64,000 bases of DNA, taken from positions 744,001-808,000 of the forward strand of contig CANTFK010000961.1 in NCBI GenBank assembly GCA_947646735.1, written 5' to 3'. The notes under the pieces were generated by a model, which saw nothing but the letters and a program-made list of their open reading frames with translations, was not told where the DNA came from and ran no database searches. Positions within the stretch are counted from its first letter, which is position 1; each line of letters begins with the position of its first letter. The position numbers were made by a program, and so were the translations under genes. The stretch comes from Peronospora farinosa. Taxonomy: Eukaryota > Oomycota > Peronosporomycetes > Peronosporales > Peronosporaceae. Shown here piece by piece: positions 22,144 to 33,873 of this stretch.

Positions 22144-23203
22144 TTTGGATCCAGTCGCGCTTCATATGTAAGAACTCATGGATAGGCCATGATCGAAGCT
22201 TCTCCATTGCCTTCTGTCGCAAAAACTGCAGTCCAGGAGCCTTGCAATCGATTTCACCCCGCATCTGCCGAATCAATAGGTTGGAGTCGCCACAAATGAT
22301 ACCTCGTCCCCTAATCTGATTCTCCAACAGATCAAAGCCTAATAGTAAACCCCGACATTCGGCTTCGTTCACTGTTAAGTCCGTTGCATATTCCGATGCA
22401 GCAGCCACAATAGTCCACTCAGGAAGTTTCCATATTATCGCACTGTATGATCCACCCTTTCGCTTGGTTCGTGTCGATCCATCGAAACTGACGACCAAGA
22501 GACTTTCATCTTTTTCCACTGTAGGCGGTGGCATACTTAGAGTTTGCCTTGGCTGTTTCCGGGGAGCGATCGCGATTAACCCTTCATCGACTTCTTCACG
22601 GGGAGTCACACTTGCAGCCAGGGCACCAAGTATTTCATCTTCGCCCTTTTCACATTTCTTGATCTCCAAAGTCCAAGTCGATAATAATGCGGCCCACCTA
22701 CCTAGCCTGCCATTGAGACCGGAGGATTACACCAACCAGGTCATCATCGAGAAACGCGTAAGAACCTTAATCTCTCGCGAGACTAGAATGCAATTACATA
22801 AATCCAAAATCCGAAGTAAAGCTAATATCTCCTTCTCGACCATTCCGTAATTGATCTCATTAGGCTTCAGCGTTCGGATTGTAAAAGTAATCGGCCAGTA
22901 TATGCCATCATACTCCTGCAACAAAGCTGCTGAAACTGCCCATTTACTCGCATATACGACAATTACCGGAGGTCGATCTGGATCGAAGTGTTTGAGGATT
23001 GGGGTATTAGCGATCTTGGCTTTCAACATGGTAAATGCGATCATTGCTTTTTCCCATCGAGTCCAACCTTCTGGATCTGGATCGTTCCCAATGTCGGAAT
23101 TATGATCTGAATCATTCCTAGTTGCGATATTCGAATCCAATGCATTCATCTTGTCAGAACAGCGGATTTCGTGGAAATCTGCTTCCCGTAATTTATATAG
23201 CAC
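22133..23203 (-). pseudogene. A tandem RNase H domains (Ty3-type, then archaeal-type)
   Basis: The first domain (PVIVVYASKWAVSAALLQ ... MVEKEILALL ... VLTRFSMM) aligns with the Ty3 RNase H, but the catalytic Asp of the 'TDAS' motif is Tyr and the Asp of 'TDH' is Arg. The second domain has the archaeal-type RNase H motifs VVSFDGSTRTKRKGGSYSAI, NEAECRGLLLGFD and ICGDSNLLIRQMRGE. A stop at about 22727 and a frameshift separate the two. Dual-RNase-H gypsy elements are known from plants (Tat lineage) and oomycetes. Confidence 0.8.
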
Positions 23204-23233
23204 TGACGCATAAATCGCAAAGTCTTCGACAAA

Positions 23234-24777
23234 TCAACTATAGTAAATCAAGCTTCCCAGAAACGATTGCATAGATCGCAACGTTTTTGGGAACGGAATG
23301 TTCACCAGCGATCCCAAATCCTTTGGATGAGCTTCTATTCCTGCAAGTGTGACTTGATGATCCAGGTAGTCCACCTTACGTCGTCCCCAAAAACTTTTAG
23401 CGAGACTGATCGACAAATTCCATTCGTTGCATACTTCTAACAATCGCTTTACCTTATCATATAAGGAGGCCCACGATGTTTCTGGAATCAATATGTCATC
23501 AGTATATGACTTTCGGCCGAGCACAGATGGCTTCTGGCTAGTGTCCGGTTCGCCTTCAGTGAATACATCAACCAGCTTTGGCGATCCCGTTACCGTATCA
23601 GTGAAGTCGAGTGATCCTGTGGCAATTGCATGTGGATCCGTACCGATCTTGAGGTATCCATACAGTGCATTATCAATTAGACGTTGGTAAATCTGCGGAG
23701 CGTTTTTTAGCCCAAACGGCATTCGTAACCACTCGAACAGGCCTGACGGCGTGATTAAAGCAGAAATCATCTTGCTCGCTCGGTCATTTCCACGACCCAA
23801 AATCCACTGGCCATATCCAACGAACAATACCACATAGCCTTATCCATATCTTGCAATAACTCGCTAATCAGAGGCATAGGATACACCATCAATCTCGTGA
23901 GCTGATTCACCCGCCGATAGTCAATACATAACCGAATATCGACACCATTCTTTTTTATAATTACCACAATCGGCGAAGCCCATGGTGATGTCGACGGTTG
24001 GATAATCCTGGCTGATAGTAATCCTTTGATTAGGTCAGCTAACTTCTCGCAAAATTTGAGAGCGACCGGTCGTACTCGTTGTGCGATCGGGTTTGCTCCA
24101 CCAACATCGATATCACATACTGCCCCTCGAGATGCAGGAGGAAGCGCATTTTCTTTGCCGATGAGTAAGTGTCGGTTCGCCCAAATCAATTGCCGTAGAC
24201 CCTTTTGGTCCTTGGTTAGAGGAACTCCCGGATCACCCACTTGGATATCATCAATCGTAACTTCTTCAGTGGATGACACAATCTCAGGCAAGACAGCCAT
24301 ATGCTGATCCACGTCTTCGGCATACAATTCATCACTCTCGTGATAATACATCGAGTCTTCAGGCTTAACCTTTACACTTCCTCCGGCTAAATTAAAATCG
24401 TCGTTGAAATCGTCGTTGATAATCGTCGTATCACTAGCTTGCTCTTGTTCTCGCAGATCGCGATCCAGATCGGCCAGATCGCGGTCCTCAACTACCGGAT
24501 CGGCCAGATCGCGGTCATCAACTACCGGATCAACCAGATCGCGGTCATCGCGATCCAGATCGGCCAGATCGCGGTCATTGACTACCGGACCGGCCAGATC
24601 GCGGTCATTAATTGTCGGATCGGGGTCATTGATTGCCAGATCCGCCAGATCGCGTTCATTAATTTTCGGATCGCGCTCCATACATTTCTGTGCATAGTTA
24701 TTGTGAGTGTAATTTTCTTCACCCCACGGCCCTTGCACGTGATCGACATTTGACATCCCTCTGATCGCATTAATCAC
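23234..24777 (-). pseudogene. A reverse transcriptase and preceding linker
   Basis: RT motifs: PWASPIVVIIKKNGVDIRLC, IDYRRVNQLT, SLDMASGFWVVEM, MPFGLKNAPQIYQRLID, catalytic box YTDD, and SFLGSLIYYS. A frameshift near 23790 splits it. Upstream (24450-24680) is an Asp/Arg-rich tandem repeat (variants of DDRDLADPVV) encoded by GATCGCG-containing DNA repeats. Confidence 0.85.
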
Positions 24778-24795
24778 CCTTGAAGATTGCGCTAG

Positions 24796-25682
24796 TTATT
24801 CACTTTCAACTTCGATCACCAGATCTTCTACATTGTTTCCACCGATTTCTCTTATCGCATCGCATTCATCATTGGGTCGTGTCGTAAGTTTCACCTTTTC
24901 CGTAGTCCTTTTTTCTGCTTCCTCTTTTGAGCGTGTTAAGATCCTCTTCGGCGTATGGTACGAAGGATGATCCACTAGCGGTCCGGTAAATTCTTCCAGT
25001 AGTTCTTCTTCTCGATCCGTTGTCGCTTCGAACGCTATGTCTTCCATTCGTTATACCGGCGCTATCCCACCGAGACATATCTTGGGGACGGAGGTATCAT
25101 ATCAGCGACCACCCACCAACCTAATGGCGATCCATGACTTAAAATCACTTCTTGATCGCCGATATTAGTCAGCTGTAGATACTTAATCTGACCTGGTCCC
25201 GTAGTCACTGAAGGTACCCACTTCGGGTCGCACCTCACCCAGATCTTGGCTTTAGGAGGACTAACCCCGATCTTCACCTCGGTCGATTTACCCACTGGGA
25301 TCACCACATATTAATCTGGAATTGTGATCGCTTGTATGGTCGCCCGGTAAGGAGGTCTTCGTCCATTCAGAAGTATCCTGACCTCATCAGGCAAACAGAG
25401 TGTTCCATCTGCTAAATCCAGGCGTATTCCGGCTGGGACCATCAAATCCATTCCTAGGATCGCGTCTTGACCTACTTGATCTCCTACCCAAGCATCGAAA
25501 TAATAGACTAGCGATCCATTCAGCGTAATCTTGGTTCTTGTACGACCATCCGTCATGTATGTGTTCTCACCAATCCCAACACATTCTTCCCTCTGACTCT
25601 CGTCAATGACAATGACACATCCTAACTTACGAGCAAAGGTGGTGTCGACGATTGAGACTTCGGCTCCAGAATCAAATAACAT
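24796..25682 (-). pseudogene. A aspartic protease region
   Basis: Retropepsin: LFDSGAEVSIVDTTFARKLG, then DAWVGDQVGQDAILGMDLMV, with the DSG active site intact. A downstream domain (YLQLTNIGDQEVILSHGSPL) is shared with C. Stops at about 25310, 25062 and 24796 interrupt the frame. Confidence 0.8.
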
Positions 25683-25929
25683 AGTCGCCTATTTCATTGT
25701 TGATCTTGCCCGTTGCCTTGGCTTGCTTGAACCATTTTCCTGGGGTATGATATTTCCAATATCCCCGTGATTCACCTGGTGCTAAGTCGAGCTCCATTTT
25801 CGCAGGCGATCGAGCATATTCATCAACTCTTGCGACACTTGATATTGAACGCAGAATTTTTGAATCTTCACATGTATTATTCGAATCGATCTGAGTGTTA
25901 ACATCTTGATCTGTCGATCTTCTTTCCAC

Positions 25930-28275
25930 AAATGCATAAATGCAGAGCCTAGAACGCTCAGCTCGTACCAGATTCCAACCTGGCGAGCGTCCTAGTTTAA
26001 CATCTCTTCAGCCTTCGGCGGAAGCATTCCAGCATGCTTGGTTGGGACATACCACTTGCGTATCATGTTGTAGAGTTCTTCCTTTCGACGTTTTCCATTC
26101 TCATGGATATCTCCGCAGGCAGCACAGGTGTAAAAACACTTGTCCGAAGGATGTCTCTAACAACCACACTTTTGACACGTTAGTCTCTTCCAGCATCCAC
26201 GATCATCGTGGCTCTTCGACCCACAATGGTTACAAGCCTTCTGATTCACCACGCGATCTTGACCGCGATCTTGATCCAAATGGTCCGATCCCGCGCGTTG
26301 ATCACTATATTTCTTCACGCAATCTGATACTGTAGCCACACAAAGCTTGCGTCGATCTGTTTCGGCGTCTGATCCACTAATATCCGAGTCTGACTCACTG
26401 CTACTGCCTTCCAGACGAATCGCTCTCACGGCACGATTTAGTTTTGAGGGTGCCGGAGTGGACGCCGACGCAGATCGCTGATAAAATTTGCTTGACCCCA
26501 TTGCACTCGGATACTGTCTTCCTTCCATGCGTTGATATGTTCGCAGAGTTTCTTCCATATCGTCGGCGTCTCCAAGGCGTAGCAACGTCAACTGCTTAGC
26601 CAGATCGCGATCATCAAGTGTACCAATGAAATGTTCCACATGTTCTCGGCGAATTGAGGGCGATCCCTCCCGAATGGGATTTTTGCTCGGATCGCGGCTA
26701 CATTCAGCCGATACAAATATTTCAATGGCGTTTCATCGGATCGCTTCTTCGCATGATAGTATTGTCTACCGACAGACATACCATATCCACAATACGGGAT
26801 CATGAAGGTTTCCAACAACGACTTCCAAGAGTTCCGAGTGGATCGACTTAACTGGCTATACCAATTTCGTGCCGGCCCCGTAAGTAAATCACCAAATACT
26901 AGGCATTTTTCATCATCCGGGGCTTGGTCGCGTATGAACGCCGACTTGGCCTTGTTAACCCAACTTCTCGCTCGATCTTCATCCTTGTCCCGTCCTGTAA
27001 ATATTTTTAGATCTGCGATCGCAGACATTCGAATTCGCTGCGTGACAAGTTCACCATTAGGTACAGTGCCTGCACTTGCCACTTGTGGTCGTCTTAGATC
27101 CCTTAGCCCCAAGTCATCTAGGTCGTAATTATTAGATCGCGATTGACGCGATCCTGCCGATTCCATATCCACATCCGAAATGAAAACTTTTGGGGTGTTT
27201 GTGGGGATCGCGTAGCGACTGGCGATCATGCGAGCTTGATCCTGCTCGTACTTTCTCATAGCAGCTTCAAAACAGAATTGCAATTGACCTGATCCAGTCA
27301 CATTCATGTCTTCAGCTGTGAGTGCCGTCATCGATTGTTCTCCGGCCTTAATCGGTGCCATTCGCTCGCGAATATGCGCTGCACCAGCCGGTCCAAGTGA
27401 CATTCGCTGCATATTAATTGAGTCGTCCGACTCCCCTTCGGATTCCGCTGACATATATTGCGAAGATCCCGTATGATATCCTTTTGGTATATCTGCAATC
27501 GGCTGGATCTTCTGATCCACCGGATCGCGCTCTCCAATTAGAGGAACTAGCTTCGAAAACAGAGATCGCCCTGCTTGGATCACCCGATCATGATCGCATT
27601 CCAACAGCACCTGCGCGTCAAAAGCTCCAGCGGTGAATCCAGCGTTTTGGAGAAACTCCATAAGCCGACGGATCGCTTCCAACTGGTTCGGCATCGGAAT
27701 GGGAGCTGAAATTGGTCCTCGCAGCGATCCAATTAACTTCGATTTCAAAATCTTTAGAACGGGATCGCTTGACAACAGATATTTAAGCGCCTTCTAATGA
27801 AAACACCATTCCAGCTGATCCAGTTGCCATCCTTTCGCCTTGTCTTCCTCATGCGCCAGCTTCATTTCGGCATCATCATGATCCGATTCAGGCGCCTTCA
27901 TTTTTACTCGAGATGGCTTCGAATTCTTCTTCGAATTCGGTGTGGTTTTGGATAAATTTCCCTCGGTTTTAACCGTAGGATTTTTATCCAGCGGATCGCG
28001 TTGCAAAACGCGATCCGCAGGGGTACTCTAAAGGACCTGGGGAGGGGGTAGAGGTTTTTCTTCCAGATCAATCTCTTGATCTTCCTCCTTGACTTTTTTT
28101 CATCTGCGCCCCTCCCAAAACGCTGATGATCCGGGGATCTTTTTTCTTCACACTTCTGCGGTGATCCCTTTGCCGCTGACGCTTCAATCTTAGGTTCAAT
28201 TTTGACCTTCACATCTTCTCTCAGGGACTCACGATAAAATCCCGAGTTACCAGAAGATCCCGGCTCGCGCACCAT
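25930..28275 (-). pseudogene. A gag (broken)
   Basis: The ATG at 28275 directly abuts the 5' LTR and overlaps the PBS. A charged leader (MVREPGSSGNSGF...) is followed by a capsid-type region at 26588-27775 (LKIFTGRDKDEDRARSWVNK, GPARNWYSQLSRSTRNSW) and CCHC knuckles (CNHCGSKSHDDRGC, then CQKCG). Frameshifts lie near 27900 and 26620, with a stop at 26157. It ends at the KAEEMLN motif also present in C. Confidence 0.75.
28257..28274 (-). promoter_or_regulatory. Primer binding site of A
   Basis: On the minus strand TGGTGCGCGAGCCGGGAT starts one base after the LTR end. The TGG complements a tRNA 3' CCA. The first two bases lie inside the gag ATG. The tRNA is not identified. Confidence 0.55.
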
Positions 28276-29520
28276 TGTGGTGGAGTGGAATTCGCAAAAT
28301 TGCTGATGCGACTCCAACTCTCCACTGGCGCCCGGACGACCGACTAACGGAGGGGGTACCCCGATTCCGTGTGTATAGCCTTCCTCACCTTGTGTACCCG
28401 TCGGTAGGGCGGGTTGCTCTCTTCTCGGTGGACTTGAGTCGATGTTGAACTTGATTGTGTTAGGGATAGGTGGGGGGCGATCGAGTGGAATTCCTCACAC
28501 GATCGCAGTTGTTCTTGGGGTGCTATATTTGAGTCGCCCTGATCTCCCTTATATCGCCTTATCCAATTGGTTGATACTTAATACGCTTGCCTTCTGACCA
28601 CTTGAGCCGTCTCGCGATCTTGTATCTGGACTTCTTAGTCCTCTGCGTCCAATCGCAGCTTGAGTTGTTTTGTTGAGAATTCTTGCAATCCCTGGCCAAA
28701 CAATCCAGGGATATGACTTGCGTAGTATGTAGACTTCCTTGAGACGTCGGGAGGCCAAATATCCTGCCCGGAATAGAGAAGTCGACACGTGTACTTAGAA
28801 GCAAATTGAACTTTGTTAATGTTTAACCAATCAAATACCAAAACCTATGATCTTGACTATCGGCAGCTCAGGATCTATTGCCACGTATCGCCCTTTCGGA
28901 AAAATCAGATCTTGTAATGTGGTTCACTCCAATATCGCCGCGATCTGGATCGCTACCTCGCTTGGATCTAAAACCATTTAAGTATCGGATCGCAGTACTA
29001 ATAATTAATATCGGATCGCGGTACTAATAATTAATATCGGATCGCGGTACTAATAATTAGTATCGGATCGCGGTACTAATAATTAATATCGGATCGCGGT
29101 ACTAGTAATTAGTATCGGATCGCGGTCCGCCGGATCACGACTTGTCCTCTTCACCGTTTCTCGGGTCATGTGAGATGGCCCATCTATATGACATGTCATG
29201 TCCACCTCATTCCAGTCTTCCAAAGTAACGTAATCCACACCAGACCGTCTTCCACATACTTGGATGTACCAATCCTCCTTCTTAGCGATCGCATTCACGC
29301 GGATCGCCATCGAAAAATACTGGAGATCGCAATTGCGTAGTTTCTAGGCCATATTTAACCCACATAGAACTGCAAACTCCACCATTCACTGTTTTCCATC
29401 CCATTTGACATCATCTTGAAACCTTTCTGCGAGATCGCGATTCATCAATATTGACCAATTCGGACTAAACCGAAAATATGCGATCACACTTTGCCAAACT
29501 CACTCCTTCGCTTTGCCACA
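28276..29520 (-). repeat. Right (5') LTR of A
   Basis: TGTGGTGGAGTGG...GCTTTGCCACA, 1245 bp, with the 26-bp array at 28981-29128. It differs from the left LTR by a few substitutions and one replacement/indel near 28445-28475. Confidence 0.9.
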
Positions 29521-29524
29521 ATCT

Positions 29525-30557
29525 TCACACAGAGATTCGGGCTCGTATGTCTCGCGAACATGACAGCTTTACTGCGACCCTCAAAAATTCATCAATAGCG
29601 ATGACTTGACCACGCGGTAACATCCACCGCCTCGTCACGCAATACCTTGATCCTGGCACGATATCTATCTCGTGTCGCACTCCACAATCCGCTGGAAGTT
29701 CAGCAGGAATTATCTTCGATAAAAAATCGGCGTAGTCACGGGCGACATCGTAGAAAGGGTTGCCCGAAGAACGCAGAGCATCCCAATACTGTGTCGCGAA
29801 GCGTTCTTCGCGCGATAAAATTGGTTCAGCGCTCTTTGGGCGAGCCTCCAGAACTTCTTCGCTGAATGATTTGTTGGCTGAAACGATACACACTTGCTCG
29901 GTGTCGTCGGCCTTGAGGTCACAAAGGAAATCTTTCCATGCAAGGTCCGGCAGAGATGTGATGTCTACAGCAGTGCACGGTGGGCTCGCTACCTCAATGT
30001 ATCGGCCACGATGTGGGAATCCCTCCACATATTCAAGCACGAATACGGATTCCGTCACTACGGAATTAAATGCATCAGCATCTTGACGTGAATTTCGTCG
30101 TCTCGGTAATCGGCGTGCTCCTTTCTTGCGTTTTCTCTTGCGTCTCGAGCGCCTGCTCGAGACTGGCACGTCGCTATTACAAGAGGATGATGTACCCCCT
30201 TTCTAGACGTGGGAGATCTGTCTCCACCACGTCGGTCTCATGCGGATCCATAGTCCGCCCATTCTCGTCAATCAAAAGCGGGAGCTCGTCTCCGATCGCT
30301 TCACTTGTTTGCGGGAGCCCCTTCTCGACCGACTCGATATTTATCGGGAGCTGCTCGTCCGATGTGCTTGTATGCGGGAAACGCTGTTCGACCGCCTCGC
30401 TGTGATTTGCGAACCCCTGTTCGAACGATATATGTAAATGCGGGAATCGCCGTTCGACTGCCCCGTTCTGCGGCTTCATCGGTGTAACAAAACATACTGC
30501 GCACGGAGGGCCATCGCTCTCTCTGTATTGACTACTAGTCGTGGCGAGTTCGTTCAC
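29525..30557 (-). pseudogene. D protease-RT linker and RT N-terminus
   Basis: Ends in the RT entry block (ELPADCGVRHEIDIVPGSRYC, VTRRWMLPRGQVIAIDEF) before scrambled sequence at the junction with A. Upstream is a low-complexity linker with a recurring motif (variants of EAVEQRFPHTSTSDEQLP). A stop near 30177 breaks the frame. Confidence 0.7.
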
Positions 30558-32065
30558 GACTCTGATGCGACCAATAAATGAATGAACACTTCACTGCCGT
30601 CATATCTGCTTCTTCGTTTGACGGAACAAGAAGGCAAATCCGTCTTCGGCTGATGCCGTGACAGCCACGGTAGCCCAAATATGCAATCAAATGCATATTT
30701 CATCTCGTACACTAAATCACCGTAGATACCGTCGATGGTGTACGGTAAAACCACTGTTTTACGAGGAACACGTTTCAGTTTTCCATCAGCATTTTTGACA
30801 ACGATGAACCTCCTCGAACCGTGACAGTAGACGATAGAAGGGACAAACAGAATGCACGAAAGAAGTTGTTGGAAGCGCCAGAAACCAATAACGCTCGTAG
30901 TAGTCGCTTCAATCCAGCAATGATGAGGCTGATAATAATCAGTCTCGAATCATCGCGCATGGTGGTGGCATTGAAGTGAGTGTGAATTACTTTGGGGATA
31001 GAAGCTCGAGCTGCCACCAGAGTACGCGGAGCTCCATTTCTGCCATCAGGGCGCCTCGAGCCAATTAAAACCGCTCGTTTTTGGCGGGACTACCGACGAC
31101 ACAGCGTCTCCTCGTGAGACAGCTGTGTTTATAGTCACCAGCGAAGGTGATCTACAGACAGCCGCACGATGGCCTGTCTTGCCACAACGAAAAAACCTCA
31201 TCGTGTTATAATTGTAAATGTCGCACTATAATGAATGGCGCGACCACTAGAGGACTCGATTGCATCAAGTTACATCGGCTCTGGGCCAGACGTCCGGGGA
31301 TGTTGTGACGCTGCGTGAAGGTACGACTACGCAACACTGTAATTTCCACGAAGCGCGAGGGAAAATACCTTTTCGAGGTACTTTGGTTCGGCAACGTGTG
31401 AGTCAGTAACGCGTCATTCCCTCCCGCGTACCGAAAATAAAGACATGGGCTTGTGAGGCCATGTCAATTGGCTGCGTGGTTATACACGAAGGAAGGTGTC
31501 GTGTCTTCTGCACGTAGTCACGCATCGACAGCTTGCCCTGTCTGAGTGAGAAGAAATCTGCACGCAAGCGAGATTCATCTTGGAGAGGCTCCAAAGCCAG
31601 TCGTAAGTCACGCTGGATATCGTCCAGCGTAGGAAACGACGACTCATCTACGACGAGCTTTCCGAGAGCCCATTACTTGGCTTTGCCAACAAGCCGAGAC
31701 TGCAGGAAATTGATCTTGGCCGTCGAAGTGTCAATCAACCCTGAGGATGTTGCAATATCCACCTCGCGAAACCATCGATTAAGGGGGAGACGATACGGAC
31801 CATCGACGGAGTACGTTAACGTATCCATCTTAATAACGTCATGGTCCGAAGTGCGCGAGGAAGTCAATACCCTCCTATTCGCTTCGGCGAGCTCGCGCCC
31901 CATAAAGTCTTGGATGGCGGCACGTTGATCATCAGGAGTCGCTGTGCTCAGCAGCGACGTCACAAAAGTTTCACCAGACACCGCCGCGAGGCGATGTAGT
32001 GCCTTCCACTCCACCGAGTGAGATGTGAAAAAATCAGAATGGTCCAGCGAGACCATTGGAGCCAC
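30554..32065 (-). pseudogene. D gag and protease (heavily broken)
   Basis: The gag N-terminus (FFTSHSVEWKALHRLAAVSG) resembles F gag. A later gag block reads [22 protein letters not shown] knuckle remnant (RCGKTGHRAAVC) has lost the first Cys. The protease back half is FDCIFGLPWLSRHQPKTDL. At least seven stops or frameshifts lie between 30550 and 32065. Confidence 0.65.
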
Positions 32066-32106
32066 CGAATACTCGTCAAGTTCACCTCCAATCTGGTCAT
32101 TGGAAG

Positions 32107-32124
32107 GACTACGAAGTGCTACCA
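32107..32124 (-). promoter_or_regulatory. Primer binding site of D
   Basis: Minus strand TGGTAGCACTTCGTAGTC next to an LTR edge. B and F have nearly the same PBS (TGGTAGCACTTSGTG), so these elements share a primer type. Confidence 0.6.
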
Positions 32125-32126
32125 GG

Positions 32127-32358
32127 GGTAACGGGATGAGGACCCGTTACCGTCTTAAACTAAAAGGGCGTTGAAAAGAGCTTTTAACTAAGTAGTAGAT
32201 ACAACTCTACAATCTTAATATACTTAATGTATTCGACAATATTACCGTTTCATATATCATTGTTTTTGCGTCTCCTTGAAGTTAGAGATGCATAAATTAA
32301 CGCACTGGACAATGAAGGATGGACGCGCACAATAAGTGGAGGGCAAGCTGTCAACATA
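32127..32358 (+). repeat. LTR fragment next to D, inverted relative to its gag
   Basis: Starts with the hairpin GTAACGGGATGAGGACCCGTTAC. Positions 32227-32358 match element F's LTR read on the minus strand (shared TCTCCTTGAAGTTRGAGATGC and GTGGAGGGCAAGYTGTCAAC). Since D's gag is also on the minus strand, the LTR is flipped relative to a normal gag-side LTR. The match stops after GTCAACATA. Confidence 0.55.
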
Positions 32359-33021
32359 AGCCTGCAGCTTTTTTTCTGAAGTCTGAATTTTGGAACTAGA
32401 CCCTGTCTTGTCTAAGGTTTGTTTTATGATTATTTAATTTCTCTTATGTACGATACACCTGAACCAATAAGTTATAACCTCTGTAAAGTGATGGCTATTG
32501 TCGTCCATCATAACTTCACGACGGGACCTCTGTATACAATGTATGTATGTGAACGCGTTACGCAAGCCGTCTTGCCACCAAAGTGGCTCAACTTCCGCAT
32601 GCGTCAGACTATCTCTCATTATCTACATTTCTCTCTACTCTCGCCATATTCCATTAAGCGGCGCGCTATAAGCGCCGCGCTGAAGGACCTCCAGGCTGCA
32701 CGATCCTGTGCACACGGGCGAAGGAGGTACAGGTCTATGGCCAGTCGGCGGCGGCGTCCAACGGCAGGTTTCTTGCTTAAGTCCCTTGGATGTCTATCTT
32801 GTCAACAGGTTCCTCCCAGGGAGGGTCTCTCGTTGCTTGGACCAGGAACAAATTGTTGCAACATATCACAACACAAAGGATTGCGCAAGCGTACCTGAGC
32901 GATGATACCGGGACTTCGGGTGAGATGGCATACATCGTGGCGGCTTGACTAGCGGCTGGGAGTAAGAGTTGCAAGAATGGGTGAGTAAGAGTGGCAAGAG
33001 GGAGGTGTGTAGAGGGAAAGA
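32359..33021. other. Unclassified sequence between D and repeat R
   Basis: About 660 bp. One plus-strand frame is open for 159 codons (32419-32898) but has biased Arg/Ser composition and no recognisable domain. I treat it as non-coding or old repeat. Confidence 0.4.
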
Positions 33022-33122
33022 CTTTAGTAGTAACAGACCGTCAATTTCAAACATTAAAGATTGACAAGATGTCAAGAGTGCTTCTACCAGGACTTCGTTT
33101 TTTTCGCCTCGCTGGCTAATCC
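33022..33122. repeat. Repeat R copy 1, left piece
   Basis: Matches 63254-63354 closely (shared CTTCTACCAGGACTTCG and TTTTTCGCCTCGCTGGCT). Element B is inserted after it, and the rest of this copy resumes at 54242. Confidence 0.75.
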
Positions 33123-33763
33123 TGTAGCGGAGCTGCACAGCTCTTTAGCCAGAGGAAGACTTTCGGCTGGAAGACTCTTAGTTCTAGAGAACTAAATAGA
33201 GTTAAGGCTAAAAGCCACTTAGTTCAAGGAACTAATTAAACGACTTAAAGTCTCCCTGCTCTAAGGAACTAGGAAAGTGACTTTTAGTCAGCAAGAAATA
33301 AGCTTAAGGTTCAGAGAACCAACGCACAGAGTGCAAGAACAAGCTAGAAGCTTAGAAGTTCAGAGAGCCAACGCACGAAGTGCACAAGAGAACAAGTCAG
33401 AACGACTTGCGATCTTAAACTCAAAAGGAGAACTGATTTTATTTATGCTTTAAGATTTTTATGAATAGTCCTACTCTAAGTACACTACACTAGATTAATT
33501 ACTATAATAGTAATTACTATATGCAGAATTTGCTATTGGACGACGTATCGTCTAAACATCTGTGTATGATGTACTTAATACAGCGTTAGTGATTTATCAA
33601 ATTTCAATCGATAAGATACGGTATTCGGTAATACCGTATCTTTAACGCTTATACTTAATACCTCTCTAAAGAGAAGTATCACAATGCATTATATGCAATA
33701 CAAAGGGGAGTTTAACCGTAAACTCTCGGAAAGACGCTACAACCGTCGTGTAACCCCGTTACA
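33123..33763 (-). repeat. Left (3') LTR of B
   Basis: 641 bp, very similar to 53599-54241. It has many short hairpins, for example arms GATACGGTATT/AATACCGTATC near 33610-33640. Confidence 0.9.
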
Positions 33764-33873
33764 CCCTCCTTCGCCATACTGAAGTTCCCATAGAATGTCA
33801 CTTGACATTTTTCCTCTTAGAGGTAGTGCTTTAGCGAACGTTAAAACCTCACGGTTTGTTCACGGCACCTAAC

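Larger units (their letters stand above)
16365..29520 (-). mobile_element. A: dual-RNase-H Ty3/gypsy element, about 13.2 kb
   Basis: Two near-identical LTRs (1228 and 1245 bp, roughly eight substitutions by eye) flank minus-strand gag, protease, RT, degenerate RNase H, archaeal-type RNase H and integrase, plus a plus-strand antisense ORF next to the 3' LTR. The same organisation occurs in element C. No target-site duplication: the left flank is AAATT and the right flank ATCTT. The gag-pol frame has several frameshifts, so it is non-autonomous as read. Confidence 0.9.
29521..32126 (-). mobile_element. D: old Ty3/gypsy remnant (gag to RT start)
   Basis: On the minus strand: PBS, gag, zinc-knuckle remnant, protease and the first RT block, then cut off at element A's LTR. 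RT core, RNase H, integrase and 3' LTR are missing; they are not on the left side of A. Many stops and frameshifts. Gag resembles that of element F. Confidence 0.75.

Noticed and set aside
24404..24697. Plus-strand Arg/Ser-rich ORF resembling an SR protein
   Set aside because: It is the reverse strand of A's GATCGCG repeat array, which encodes the Asp/Arg linker on the minus strand. Repeat composition alone produces the RS pattern.
32419..32898. 159-codon plus-strand ORF as a gene
   Set aside because: No ordered domain, Arg/Ser skew in the second half, no start context and position inside repeat debris.
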